The notes beneath the pieces were generated by a model. The model saw only the letters and a list, made by a program, of their open reading frames with translations. It had not been told where the DNA came from and did not search any database. A DNA stretch of 51,128 nt, taken from positions 1 to 51,128 of the forward strand of contig USCB01000010.1 in assembly GCA_900553125.1 (NCBI GenBank), in the 5' to 3' direction. The DNA is from an uncultured Clostridium sp. (GTDB lineage Bacteria; Bacillota; Clostridia; TANB77; CAG-508). Below are positions 1-7,370 of this stretch, in pieces (within the stretch, counting starts at the first letter, position 1; each line of letters starts with the position of its first letter). The position numbers were made by a program, and so were the translations under genes.

Positions 1-59
1 TAATTGGTATACCTAAGAGAGCCTAACTCTGAGTATATAGATTTTATTACAAATTCCAA

Positions 60-272
60 TTAAAATTTTTGTAATTTCTCCAAAACTGCTACAAACCTAT
101 AAATCAAAAATAAATTTGTCATAATACACATAAAAATAATACCTAAAAGTAAAATAACCCACTTATTTTCTACTATTTTTTTTACAAATTTGCTTGTCCA
201 TTTTTCCTTTCTATTTTCAACTCTTTGTAAATATGGACTATATCCTACTTTCAAAAAAAAATCTTCTTTCAT
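60..272 (-). CDS. Small single-pass membrane protein, unknown function
   Basis: I do not recognise this 70-residue protein. It has a charged N-terminal half (about residues 1-38) and one hydrophobic segment at about residues 40-61, followed by a short tail, so it is probably anchored in the cytoplasmic membrane. An upstream in-frame ATG at 278 directly abuts the AAAGGAGG ribosome-binding site. The ATG at 272 has a normal 6-nt spacing and is the better start. It is the last visible gene of the dapF-to-WG-protein operon. Existence is well supported by the ribosome-binding site and membrane segment; function is unknown. Confidence 0.6.
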   Translation of the reverse strand: MKEDFFLKVGYSPYLQRVENRKEKWTSKFVKKIVENKWVILLLGIIFMCIMTNLFLIYRFVAVLEKLQKF

Positions 273-319
273 ATACATCCTCCTTTTATATGTATATGAA
301 AGAAAATATTATTTTAGAA

Positions 320-1720
320 CTATTTTTTTCCACTAGTTGCTTGTTTTAAATATTTCAAAACATCATATTCTTTTCCTCTAAAGGTCATATAATATGACTC
401 TTTTCCTTCTGATGTTTTAATATAAATCTGGTCAAACAAGAAATTTAACAATGAATCATTTCCTGTTTTATCCATAAATGAATACTTTCCATCTTCATCA
501 CTAACTATTATAACATTATAATCTGGTATTTCAAGCAACGGATATATGTTATTTCCACTCTTTACACTTGAACATCCAACATTTTGATATTTAAATCCAT
601 CAGAAATTCTTTTTCCATTTTTGTTAAAAAATCCCCATTTGTCTTCTCTTAATACAGGTATTAATTCATTCAATAAAATGTATCCATTTTTTACTCCATT
701 GTATGAAAAACTACTTACATCTATTCCTACCTTATCATATTCTGGGTAAACTATTGTCTTACCATTTTCATCAACAACTCCATACATTCCATTAGTTTCT
801 ACCATGTATAACTTAGAATCTTGTCCCATAGATGTTATATTGTCATATGCTAAATCAATTTTTCTCTTTCCATCTTCTGTGAAAAGACCTACTTTTTTGT
901 TACTTTCAACAGAAAAAACAGAAGAATCATTTATAAATTTTATATCATCATATTGTGGCTCTAGGATAAATGATGTATAATCATTTGTTTTCGTAATTCC
1001 ATACTTTCCATTTGATGCTTTTACAATCATTAGACCGTCAAAAATAGATTTCCAATTAGCATAATTTTCATCAATTTCCAATTGTCCATAATCTCCTATC
1101 GTCTTTTTTTCTAATGCTGCTTCATGTAGTTTCTCTATATAATCTAACGTATATATTTTTATAACTTTTTTATTTTCATCATATGAGAAACTAACATTAT
1201 AGCCTTTTTCTATTCCATCCACTGATGCATATAATTTTCCATTATTCTGAAAAATGTCTTTATCTATATTGCATTCTTGATATTCTTCACTTTTGTTTTG
1301 TAAATCTAATTTATATATTACTTTTGATTTATTCGTGTATATTGCTACTTCATAATCTTCTCTTAATGTATAACATTTATTACTATCTTCTGTTTTCGGA
1401 TTGTAATCACCTTGAAATGTTTGGTATCCAAATTTTGAATTTACAGCATTTAAATATGTAGCAAAATCTCTTATAGGAATATATATTTGTGTATTTCCAT
1501 TTTCATCTGTCGAAAAATCTAGTATACCATCAAAACCTGATACCACTTTGTCATCTATGTAAGTGGTGATTTTGCTAGGGTTTTCTAATCTATACAAAAT
1601 TATACCTATTATAATTGCACATAAAACTAGCAATAATGATATTATTATTATTATCATTTTTTTCGTTTTTTGGTTTCTCAATTTCTGTGCTGCAATTTCA
1701 TCTTCATCTATTAATCTCAT
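320..1720 (-). CDS. Membrane-anchored WG-repeat protein
   Basis: This 466-residue protein has a short basic cytoplasmic N-terminus and one membrane helix at about residues 22-44. A region at about 50-110 resembles the stalk or copper-amine-oxidase-N-like domains of clostridial surface proteins. Several WG-type beta repeats follow at about 225-430, visible as YGITK, VGLFTEDGKR, YGVVDENGK and KWGFFNKNGKR. The bulk is therefore predicted to be extracellular. WG repeats are usually binding or scaffold modules; the ligand cannot be told from sequence. The start has a GGGAGG site close upstream and lies 9 nt after the tgt stop, so it is co-transcribed with tgt. No catalytic motif is visible. Confidence 0.75.
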   Translation of the reverse strand: MRLIDEDEIAAQKLRNQKTKKMIIIIISLLLVLCAIIIGIILYRLENPSKITTYIDDKVVSGFDGILDFSTDENGNTQIYIPIRDFATYLNAVNSKFGYQTFQGDYNPKTEDSNKCYTLREDYEVAIYTNKSKVIYKLDLQNKSEEYQECNIDKDIFQNNGKLYASVDGIEKGYNVSFSYDENKKVIKIYTLDYIEKLHEAALEKKTIGDYGQLEIDENYANWKSIFDGLMIVKASNGKYGITKTNDYTSFILEPQYDDIKFINDSSVFSVESNKKVGLFTEDGKRKIDLAYDNITSMGQDSKLYMVETNGMYGVVDENGKTIVYPEYDKVGIDVSSFSYNGVKNGYILLNELIPVLREDKWGFFNKNGKRISDGFKYQNVGCSSVKSGNNIYPLLEIPDYNVIIVSDEDGKYSFMDKTGNDSLLNFLFDQIYIKTSEGKESYYMTFRGKEYDVLKYLKQATSGKK

Positions 1721-1729
1721 AATTCCTCC

Positions 1730-2857
1730 CTAAATTATATCTGTATATCCATATTTTTTATAAAACTCTTTTCTGAATTCTAATAAATTGTCATTTTCTA
1801 TTTCTATTCTAACTCTTTCCATCAATTTAGTCAAGAATCTTAGATTGTGAAGAGATAATAATCTCATTCCTAAAATTTCATTTGTTTTTATTAAATGTCT
1901 TAGATATGCTCTAGTATAGTTTCTACAAGTGTAGCAATCACATTCATCATCCAATTTATTCCAATCTCTTGCAAAATTTTGATTTCTTATTACTAATTTT
2001 CCATTTGATGTCATAGCTGTTCCATGTCTTGCTAGACGGGTTGGAAGTACACAATCACACATGTCAATACCTGCAAGTGCAGCCTCTATTAGATAATCAG
2101 GTGTTCCGACTCCCATTAGATATCTTGGCTTATTATCTGGCATTAAAGGTGTTGTATATCTTAATATATCCAAAAACTCTTCTTTTGGCTCACCAACACT
2201 TATTCCTCCAATTGCATATCCTGGAAACTCCAATGAAATTAAATCTTTTGCTGATATTTCTCTCAAATCTTTATAAAAACCACCTTGTATAATTCCAAAT
2301 AATCCCTGATTTTCAGTTGTATGAGCCTCCTTACATCTTGCAGCCCATCTTGTTGTTCTCTCCATAGAATTTTTTGTATATTTATAATCTGATGGATATG
2401 GACAACATTCATCAAATGCCATTATAATATCTGCTCCTAGTGCCTCTTCTATTTCCATTACTTTTTCAGGTGTAAAGATATGTTTACTTCCATCTAAATG
2501 AGAATTAAAAATTACGCCTTCCTCTGTAATTTTTCTTAGCCCACTCAAACTAAATACTTGAAAACCTCCACTATCTGTTAAAATTGGTCTGTCCCAATTC
2601 ATAAATTCGTGAAGTCCACCCGCTTCTTTTACTATATCATGACCAGGTCTTAGATATAAATGATATGTATTTGACAATATTATTTGTGCTTTTACATCAT
2701 TTTTCAATTCCTCTGGTGACATTGCTTTTACTGTTGCTTGTGTTCCTACAGGCATAAAAATTGGTGTTTGTATATCTCCATGTGGAGTATGTACTACTCC
2801 TCTCCTTGCTCCTGAATTTTTGTCTATGTGTAATAGTTCATATGTTATTGCTGGCAT
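1730..2857 (-). CDS. tgt: Queuine tRNA-ribosyltransferase (tRNA-guanine transglycosylase)
   Basis: This enzyme exchanges guanine-34 of GU(N)-anticodon tRNAs for the queuosine precursor preQ1 in bacteria. At 375 residues it has family length. Visible hallmarks are DSGGFQVFSL near residue 95, the Asp nucleophile region MCDCVLPTRLARHG near 265, and the C-terminal zinc site CDCYTC with a following His in RAYLRHL near 305-325. The ATG start has an AAAGGAGA site. It follows ruvA with a 39-bp palindromic repeat in the gap. The usual partners ruvB and queA are not adjacent here. Confidence 0.95.
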   Translation of the reverse strand: MPAITYELLHIDKNSGARRGVVHTPHGDIQTPIFMPVGTQATVKAMSPEELKNDVKAQIILSNTYHLYLRPGHDIVKEAGGLHEFMNWDRPILTDSGGFQVFSLSGLRKITEEGVIFNSHLDGSKHIFTPEKVMEIEEALGADIIMAFDECCPYPSDYKYTKNSMERTTRWAARCKEAHTTENQGLFGIIQGGFYKDLREISAKDLISLEFPGYAIGGISVGEPKEEFLDILRYTTPLMPDNKPRYLMGVGTPDYLIEAALAGIDMCDCVLPTRLARHGTAMTSNGKLVIRNQNFARDWNKLDDECDCYTCRNYTRAYLRHLIKTNEILGMRLLSLHNLRFLTKLMERVRIEIENDNLLEFRKEFYKKYGYTDII

Positions 2858-2875
2858 AAAATTCTCCTTTCACTT

Positions 2876-2972
2876 TTGCACCATTGGGACCGGGTCTTTT
2901 TGGTACATTGTTCCATTAGGACCGGGTTCTTTTGGAACAATGTACCAAAAAGACCCGGTCCCAATGGTGCAA
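2876..2972. repeat. Palindromic intergenic repeat 1 (GGGACCGGGTC family)
   Basis: Arms 2876-2914 and 2934-2972 form a perfect 39-bp inverted repeat. The 19-nt spacer carries a degenerate third copy of the unit core (AGGACCGGGTTCTTTTGG). It fills the gap between the ruvA stop and the tgt ribosome-binding site. The unit recurs at six other places in the window. Confidence 0.9.
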
Positions 2973-2984
2973 CAATTTAAAAAC

Positions 2985-3617
2985 TCACTTCTTCGCAAGT
3001 TCCCTCAATCCTGCTTTTATAATCTCCTCTAGACTCATGTTATCTTTATCAATCTTCTCCATTGCTTTTTCAATTTCTCTACTTGTATATCCCAACACCT
3101 GAAGAGCAGTAAAGGCCTCCTCTTCCTTGCTGTCTTTTTCAATTGCTTTTCTGATTTCAATTTTCTTATTTCCGATAGAATTTGCTGCTATTGATAATTC
3201 TTCTATTTGTTGTTCTTTTTTTAATTTATCCTTAAGTTCAAGAACAATCCTTTGAGCTGTCTTAGGACCTATTCCAGGAAGTTTCTTTAATGTATTTATA
3301 TCATTTGAAATTATTGAAATTGCAAAATCTGATGGTTCTATTGTTCCAAGCATATTTATAGCTGTTTTTGCACCTACTCCACTTACAGATATTAATAATT
3401 CAAATAATCGTAATTCTTCTGATGTATTAAACCCGAATATACTTATATCATCTTCCATTACTCTGTAATATGTGTGAACTTTTACAATATCTCCTATTTT
3501 TCCTATATTTTCCATCGCAATTTCAGACATAAATACTTTATAGCCCAGTCCTCCTACATCAATAACTACATATCCTCTTGCTTTTGTAACTAATTCTCCT
3601 TTTATGTATGCTAACAT
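2985..3617 (-). CDS. ruvA: Holliday junction DNA helicase subunit RuvA
   Basis: RuvA binds four-way DNA junctions and loads the RuvB motor during recombination repair. The 210-residue protein has the N-terminal OB fold (MLAYIKGELVTK...VDVGGLGYKV), two helix-hairpin-helix motifs (SVSGVGAKTA near 78 and LPGIGPKTAQRIV near 113) and the C-terminal RuvB-binding three-helix domain (about 160-208). The start has GGAGG 5 nt upstream. It sits 13 nt after dapL in the same operon. ruvB is absent from the window. Confidence 0.95.
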   Translation of the reverse strand: MLAYIKGELVTKARGYVVIDVGGLGYKVFMSEIAMENIGKIGDIVKVHTYYRVMEDDISIFGFNTSEELRLFELLISVSGVGAKTAINMLGTIEPSDFAISIISNDINTLKKLPGIGPKTAQRIVLELKDKLKKEQQIEELSIAANSIGNKKIEIRKAIEKDSKEEEAFTALQVLGYTSREIEKAMEKIDKDNMSLEEIIKAGLRELAKK

Positions 3618-3630
3618 ATTTCCTCCGTCT

Positions 3631-4860
3631 TTACCATTTGATTTCTTTAATTCTTTTTATTGCCTCAATAGAATTTTCTTGTGTTCCAAATGCTGTTAAT
3701 CTAAAATATCCCTCTCCTGATGGTCCAAATCCACTTCCTGGTGTCCCAACAACATTTGCTTCTTCTAATAATTTATCGAAGAAATCCCAAGATTTCATAT
3801 TATTTGGTGTTTTAAGCCAGATATATGGTGAATTAACACCTCCAAACACCTCAAATCCAGCATCTTGTAATCCCTCTTTTATTATTTTAGCATTATCTTG
3901 ATAATATTTGATATTTTCTAAAATTTGTTTTCTTCCTTCTTCTGTATATGTAGCTTCAGCTGCTCTTTGTACTACATAAGAAACCCCATTGAATTTTGTC
4001 GTTGTTCTTCTGTTCCATAATTTATTTAAAGAAACTTTTTCTCCGTCTTTTGTATATCCAAATACAGTTTTTGGAACAACCGCATAAGCACATCTAACAC
4101 CTGTAAATCCAGCTGTTTTTGAAAAACTTCTAAATTCTATTGCAACATCTTTTGCACCTTCTATTTCATAAATACTATGTGGTACATTTTCTTCTGTTAT
4201 AAATACCTCATATGCTGCATCAAATAAAATAATTGCTTTATTTTCTTTTGCATAATCTACAAATTTTTTAAGTTCTTCTTTTTTCAAAACTGTTCCTGTT
4301 GGGTTATTTGGAAAACATAAATAAATTATATCTACTGGTTCCTTTGGAAGTTCTGGAACAAAACCATTTTCCTTTGTAACTGGCATATATACTATATTTT
4401 CATACATTCCATTTTCTTTGTTATAGTTTCCACTTCTTCCAGACATTACGTTTGTATCTAGGTAAACTGGATATACTGGGTCTGTTATTGCTACTTTATT
4501 TTTTCTGCAAAAGATATCCACAATATTTCCACAATCACATTTTGCTCCATCTGATACAAATATTTCATCTGACTCTATTCCTAAACCTTTGAAATCATTT
4601 TCCATGATTGCATTTCTTAAAAAGTCATATCCTTGTTCTGGTCCATACCCTCTAAATGTTTCAGCATTTGCTAGTTCATCTGTTGCTTTGTGCATTGCCT
4701 GTATTACTGCTGGAACTATTGGTTTTGTTACATCTCCTATTCCTAGTTTTATAACCTTTTTATCTGGATTATTTTTTTGAAATTCTGCTACCTTTTTTGC
4801 TACTGTTGAAAATAGGTAGCTGTCTTGTAAATTTAAAAAGTTTTCATTTATATTTATCAT
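3631..4860 (-). CDS. dapL: LL-diaminopimelate aminotransferase
   Basis: DapL is a PLP enzyme that converts tetrahydrodipicolinate directly to LL-2,6-diaminopimelate, bypassing the succinylase and acetylase branches. The 409-residue product has the family start ININENFLNLQDSYLF, the LGIGDVTKPI segment, the YGPEQGYDFLRNAI region and the PLP-lysine motif SFSKTAGFTGVRCAY. An open frame extends 16 codons further upstream (to 4908), but that part is translated from a palindromic repeat. The ATG at 4860 has GGAGG at good spacing and matches the family N-terminus. Co-location with dapF supports a DAP pathway operon. Confidence 0.95.
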   Translation of the reverse strand: MININENFLNLQDSYLFSTVAKKVAEFQKNNPDKKVIKLGIGDVTKPIVPAVIQAMHKATDELANAETFRGYGPEQGYDFLRNAIMENDFKGLGIESDEIFVSDGAKCDCGNIVDIFCRKNKVAITDPVYPVYLDTNVMSGRSGNYNKENGMYENIVYMPVTKENGFVPELPKEPVDIIYLCFPNNPTGTVLKKEELKKFVDYAKENKAIILFDAAYEVFITEENVPHSIYEIEGAKDVAIEFRSFSKTAGFTGVRCAYAVVPKTVFGYTKDGEKVSLNKLWNRRTTTKFNGVSYVVQRAAEATYTEEGRKQILENIKYYQDNAKIIKEGLQDAGFEVFGGVNSPYIWLKTPNNMKSWDFFDKLLEEANVVGTPGSGFGPSGEGYFRLTAFGTQENSIEAIKRIKEIKW

Positions 4861-4874
4861 GGCTTCCTCCTTTT

Positions 4875-4969
4875 TTGCCCAAATGGGACCGGGTCTCTTT
4901 TGTCCCATTTTTTAATATTAAAATAATTTTATGCAATGGGACAAAAAAGACCCGGTCCCATTTGGGCAA
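4875..4969. repeat. Palindromic intergenic repeat 2 (GGGACCGGGTC family)
   Basis: Arms 4875-4909 and 4935-4969 form a 35-bp inverted repeat with one mismatch and a 25-nt AT-rich spacer. It lies between a small ORF (stop at 4994) and the dapL ribosome-binding site. It belongs to the same subfamily as the repeats at 2876 and 44975. Confidence 0.9.
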
Positions 4970-4993
4970 TTGCCACGCCCTTATTTAGTCAAA

Positions 4994-5266
4994 TTATCTA
5001 TTCTGATTTCTTGCATAATCGATTTCTCTTGATTTGCCCATTATTCTAAATTTTTCCAAGCTCATTTTTATTTCCTTAAAAAATCTAACAATAGGATTTT
5101 CTTTCTTATATAAAACAATACTAAATGTTTCTTTTTTTTCTACTTCTAATTCTAAATCTGTAAATCTTTGTTCTTTAATTGGAACTATATCTGCTAACAT
5201 ATTACTTAAATCTTTGTTTTCTCCAATTATACTTATTTGCATTAGTTCTTTTAATTCATTACTCAT
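4994..5266 (-). CDS. Hypothetical protein between dapF and dapL
   Basis: I do not recognise this 90-residue protein. It is hydrophilic and rich in Glu and Lys, with no membrane segment or signal peptide. It ends in a basic stretch (KSREIDYARNQNR). An AAAGGAAA site precedes the ATG, and the gene lies 21 nt after the dapF stop, so co-transcription is likely. Its place between two DAP-pathway genes may be coincidental. Coding potential is supported by position, ribosome-binding site and length only. Confidence 0.6.
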   Translation of the reverse strand: MSNELKELMQISIIGENKDLSNMLADIVPIKEQRFTDLELEVEKKETFSIVLYKKENPIVRFFKEIKMSLEKFRIMGKSREIDYARNQNR

Positions 5267-5287
5267 TTTTTATTTTCCTTTCGTTTC

Positions 5288-6127
5288 TTACCAATCGATT
5301 TTTCCTTCAAATACTGTTGTTGCAGGTCCTGTCATATACACGTGGTTATCATTTTTATTCCATTCAATTTTTAGGTCTCCTCCTAATAAATGCACAGTTA
5401 CAGCTCTTTTTGTATATCCATTTAGTATTGCTGAAACAGTTACCGCACAAGCACCTGTTCCACAAGCCAATGTTTCTCCTGCTCCTCTTTCCCATACTCT
5501 CATTTTTAATGTTTTGTCATCTATTACATTTATAAATTCTATATTTGCTTTTTTAGGGAATGCTTTATTTACTTCTAATTTTGCTCCATATTTGCAAATA
5601 TCGAATTTATTTACATCTTCTTTTATAAAAGTTACTGCATGTGGATTCCCCATTGATACACAAGTGAAAATAAATTTCTTATCTTCGGCTTCTAATTTTA
5701 AATTCTTTACTGGATTTTCGTTTGATATTACAGGTATTTTTTCTGCTTCTAATATTGGCTCACCCATATCCACTCTTGCAGTTTCAATTTTTCCATTTTT
5801 TGCTGTCATTACAAGTGTTTTTATTCCTGCTAATGTTTCTACTGTTATGGTTTCTTTTTTTGTTAGTCCTTTGTCATATACAAATTTTCCAACACATCTT
5901 ATTCCATTTCCGCACATTTCTGCTTCTGAGCCGTCTTGGTTAAACATTTGCATTCTGAAATCTGCTTTTTCTGATGGGCATATTAGAATTAATCCATCTG
6001 AACCTATTCCGAAGTGTCTATCACTTACAAATTTTGCAAGCTCGCTTCTATTTTCTATTTTTTGATTTATTGCATCCATATATACATAGTCATTTCCTAG
6101 TCCGTGCATTTTGGTAAATTGTAACAT
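5288..6127 (-). CDS. dapF: Diaminopimelate epimerase
   Basis: DapF converts LL-DAP to meso-DAP, used for lysine and peptidoglycan. The 279-residue protein begins MLQFTKMHGLGNDY, as is typical. It has both catalytic cysteines, in MCGNGIRCVGKF near residue 72 and in LACGTGACAV near 222. Upstream in-frame GTG (6136) and ATG (6133) codons lie inside or next to the AGAGGTG ribosome-binding site. The ATG at 6127, with 6-nt spacing, is the best start. It is the first gene of the operon running down to position 60 and has its own promoter. Confidence 0.95.
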   Translation of the reverse strand: MLQFTKMHGLGNDYVYMDAINQKIENRSELAKFVSDRHFGIGSDGLILICPSEKADFRMQMFNQDGSEAEMCGNGIRCVGKFVYDKGLTKKETITVETLAGIKTLVMTAKNGKIETARVDMGEPILEAEKIPVISNENPVKNLKLEAEDKKFIFTCVSMGNPHAVTFIKEDVNKFDICKYGAKLEVNKAFPKKANIEFINVIDDKTLKMRVWERGAGETLACGTGACAVTVSAILNGYTKRAVTVHLLGGDLKIEWNKNDNHVYMTGPATTVFEGKIDW

Positions 6128-6155
6128 TTTCATCACCTCTTTGTTTGATGGTATT

Positions 6156-6184
6156 ATTATATTCTAAAGATTAAAAAATAGCAA
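6156..6184 (-). promoter_or_regulatory. Sigma-A-type promoter of the dapF operon
   Basis: On the minus strand TTGCTA, a 17-nt spacer and TATAAT lie about 30 nt upstream of the dapF start. Confidence 0.65.
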
Positions 6185-6216
6185 GGTTTGAGAATAATTT
6201 TTTTCATTTTTCACAT

Positions 6217-6269
6217 AAAAAAGAACCTAAATTATTAAATTTTTTTAATAACTTAGATTCGGCTTTTTT
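6217..6269 (-). terminator. Rho-independent terminator after the 45-residue gene
   Basis: Arms 6223-6237 and 6246-6260 pair over 15 nt with two differences. They are flanked by A- and T-runs on the two sides, so the element may work in both directions. It follows the stop at 6289 on the minus strand. Confidence 0.7.
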
Positions 6270-6288
6270 ATTTGTTTTATTATTTATC

Positions 6289-6426
6289 TTAAAATCCCAT
6301 CTGTCTAATAAATTTTTTACCTTTTTTCACAATTTTCTTACTATCTTTTCCCATTGTTTCACTATACATCCACATTATTCCTGCAGAAACCAAAGTTCCG
6401 ACCATAACACCTTTTGCAAATTTCAT
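6289..6426 (-). CDS. 45-residue YtxH-like small membrane protein
   Basis: This short gene encodes 45 residues starting MKFAKGVMVGTLVSAGIMWM and ending in a basic amphipathic tail (KDSKKIVKKGKKFIRQMGF). The layout of a short N-terminal hydrophobic or glycine-containing segment and a Lys-rich tail resembles small YtxH-like proteins of Clostridia, but the assignment is tentative. The ribosome-binding site AAGGAGGG has good spacing. It starts 2 nt after the TauE/SafE half gene stops and is followed by a terminator. Confidence 0.65.
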   Translation of the reverse strand: MKFAKGVMVGTLVSAGIMWMYSETMGKDSKKIVKKGKKFIRQMGF

Positions 6427-6428
6427 CG

Positions 6429-6834
6429 TTAATCCCTCCTTTTTAAATTTCTTTTGTTATTATTCGTTTTTTTATAATTTATATACTCTTTTTTTAATGA
6501 ATATATTTCATTAATTGCCACAATTATCAAAAATATCCCAAAATATTTTCTAAGTTCATTTATAGGAAGATTTACCGATAATTTTGCTCCTATTATTGCT
6601 CCTATAATTCCAAAAATTATCACGAATTTTGAGACTTCATAATTTATTTTTTTATTTCTAATATTAATCACAATTGCCGTAACACAGGTTGGAATAAAAA
6701 ATACTAAATTAGCTCCTTGGCTAATGTGTTGGTCTATTCCGGAAAAAGCAGTTAATAAGTAAATTAATACCGTTCCTCCTCCGCATACCAATACTGCTTA
6801 TAAATCCAGATATTATACCAAATAAAATCTCCAT
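6429..6834 (-). pseudogene. TauE/SafE (TSUP) permease half, frame broken at CGGA
   Basis: The frame from ATG 6834 reads MEILFGIISGFISSIGM and then meets CGG at 6781-6783. The family motif GGGTVL continues in the +1 frame (GGA GGA GGA ACG) to the stop at 6429. With one nucleotide skipped the product is 134 residues: a four-helix half of the TauE/SafE anion exporter family. The ATG has an AAAGGTAAGG site. It follows the other half gene (6855-7220), and the two together match the usual duplicated permease of about 250 residues. The break could be a mutation, a sequence error or +1 frameshifting. The rest of the frame is intact. Confidence 0.7.
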
Positions 6835-6854
6835 AGCCTTACCTTTCATAATTT

Positions 6855-7220
6855 TTATACAATTCCAATCATATATAATGCCACATATATTAAAAATATT
6901 GCAAATGATATTTTTAGTATATATGTTGGAATTTTGCTTATTACTTTAGAGCCAATGTAACTTCCTATAATTCCTCCTATAGCACATAAAAAGCCTAGTT
7001 TCCAGTCTATATATTTGTTTTTTGCATAGAAAAAGCTGGTTGTTAGTACCATTGGTAATATACACATTATTGATGTTGCTCTTGCTTCTACTGTATCTAG
7101 TTTTAGTAAATATGTAAATGATGGTACTAGTATTAAGCCTCCTCCTGTTGAGAATAGTCCGGAGATAAAGCCAGCGAGCAGACCTATTATTATTTTTTTG
7201 ATTTTTTGTTTTGTATTCAT
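6855..7220 (-). CDS. TauE/SafE (TSUP) permease half, first of two
   Basis: This 121-residue protein has four predicted membrane helices. It carries the TSUP repeat motif GFISGLFSTGGGLILVPSF near residues 18-36 and TSIMCILPMVLTTSF near 50. It equals half of a normal TauE/SafE sulfite/organosulfonate exporter, and the neighbouring gene supplies the second half, so the two probably assemble as a heterodimer. The start has no obvious ribosome-binding site, and the upstream gap is filled by degenerate repeat units. The transported anion cannot be inferred. Confidence 0.75.
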   Translation of the reverse strand: MNTKQKIKKIIIGLLAGFISGLFSTGGGLILVPSFTYLLKLDTVEARATSIMCILPMVLTTSFFYAKNKYIDWKLGFLCAIGGIIGSYIGSKVISKIPTYILKISFAIFLIYVALYMIGIV

Positions 7221-7267
7221 ATTGATAGTATGTGTTATTTTTTATAAAAAAATTCTTATTAAGACAA

Positions 7268-7364
7268 TTTCTTTTCGCGAAAAGAAACGGTCCCAATAAA
7301 AAAAATTTTTTCACAAAAAGAAACGGTCCCAATGGAAAATTTCCCAAAAAGAACCGTCCCCAAT
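7268..7364. repeat. Cluster of three degenerate repeat units (CGGTCCC / CCGTCCCC family)
   Basis: Three same-orientation half units end in ...GAAACGGTCCCAAT (7268-7297), ...GAAACGGTCCCAAT (7306-7333) and ...GAACCGTCCCCAAT (7341-7364). The first includes a perfect 20-bp palindrome at 7268-7287. They fill the gap after the rubredoxin fusion gene and appear to be decayed copies of the palindromic family. Confidence 0.75.
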
Positions 7365-7370
7365 ACGAAA

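Noticed and set aside
2820..3032. Short plus-strand open frame over the repeat at 2876-2972
   Set aside because: It is translated palindromic repeat sequence without ribosome-binding site.
5034..6065. Long plus-strand open frame (343 codons) opposite dapF
   Set aside because: It is antisense to a clear dapF gene, has no ribosome-binding site or recognisable domain, and results from the AT-rich codon bias of the opposite strand.
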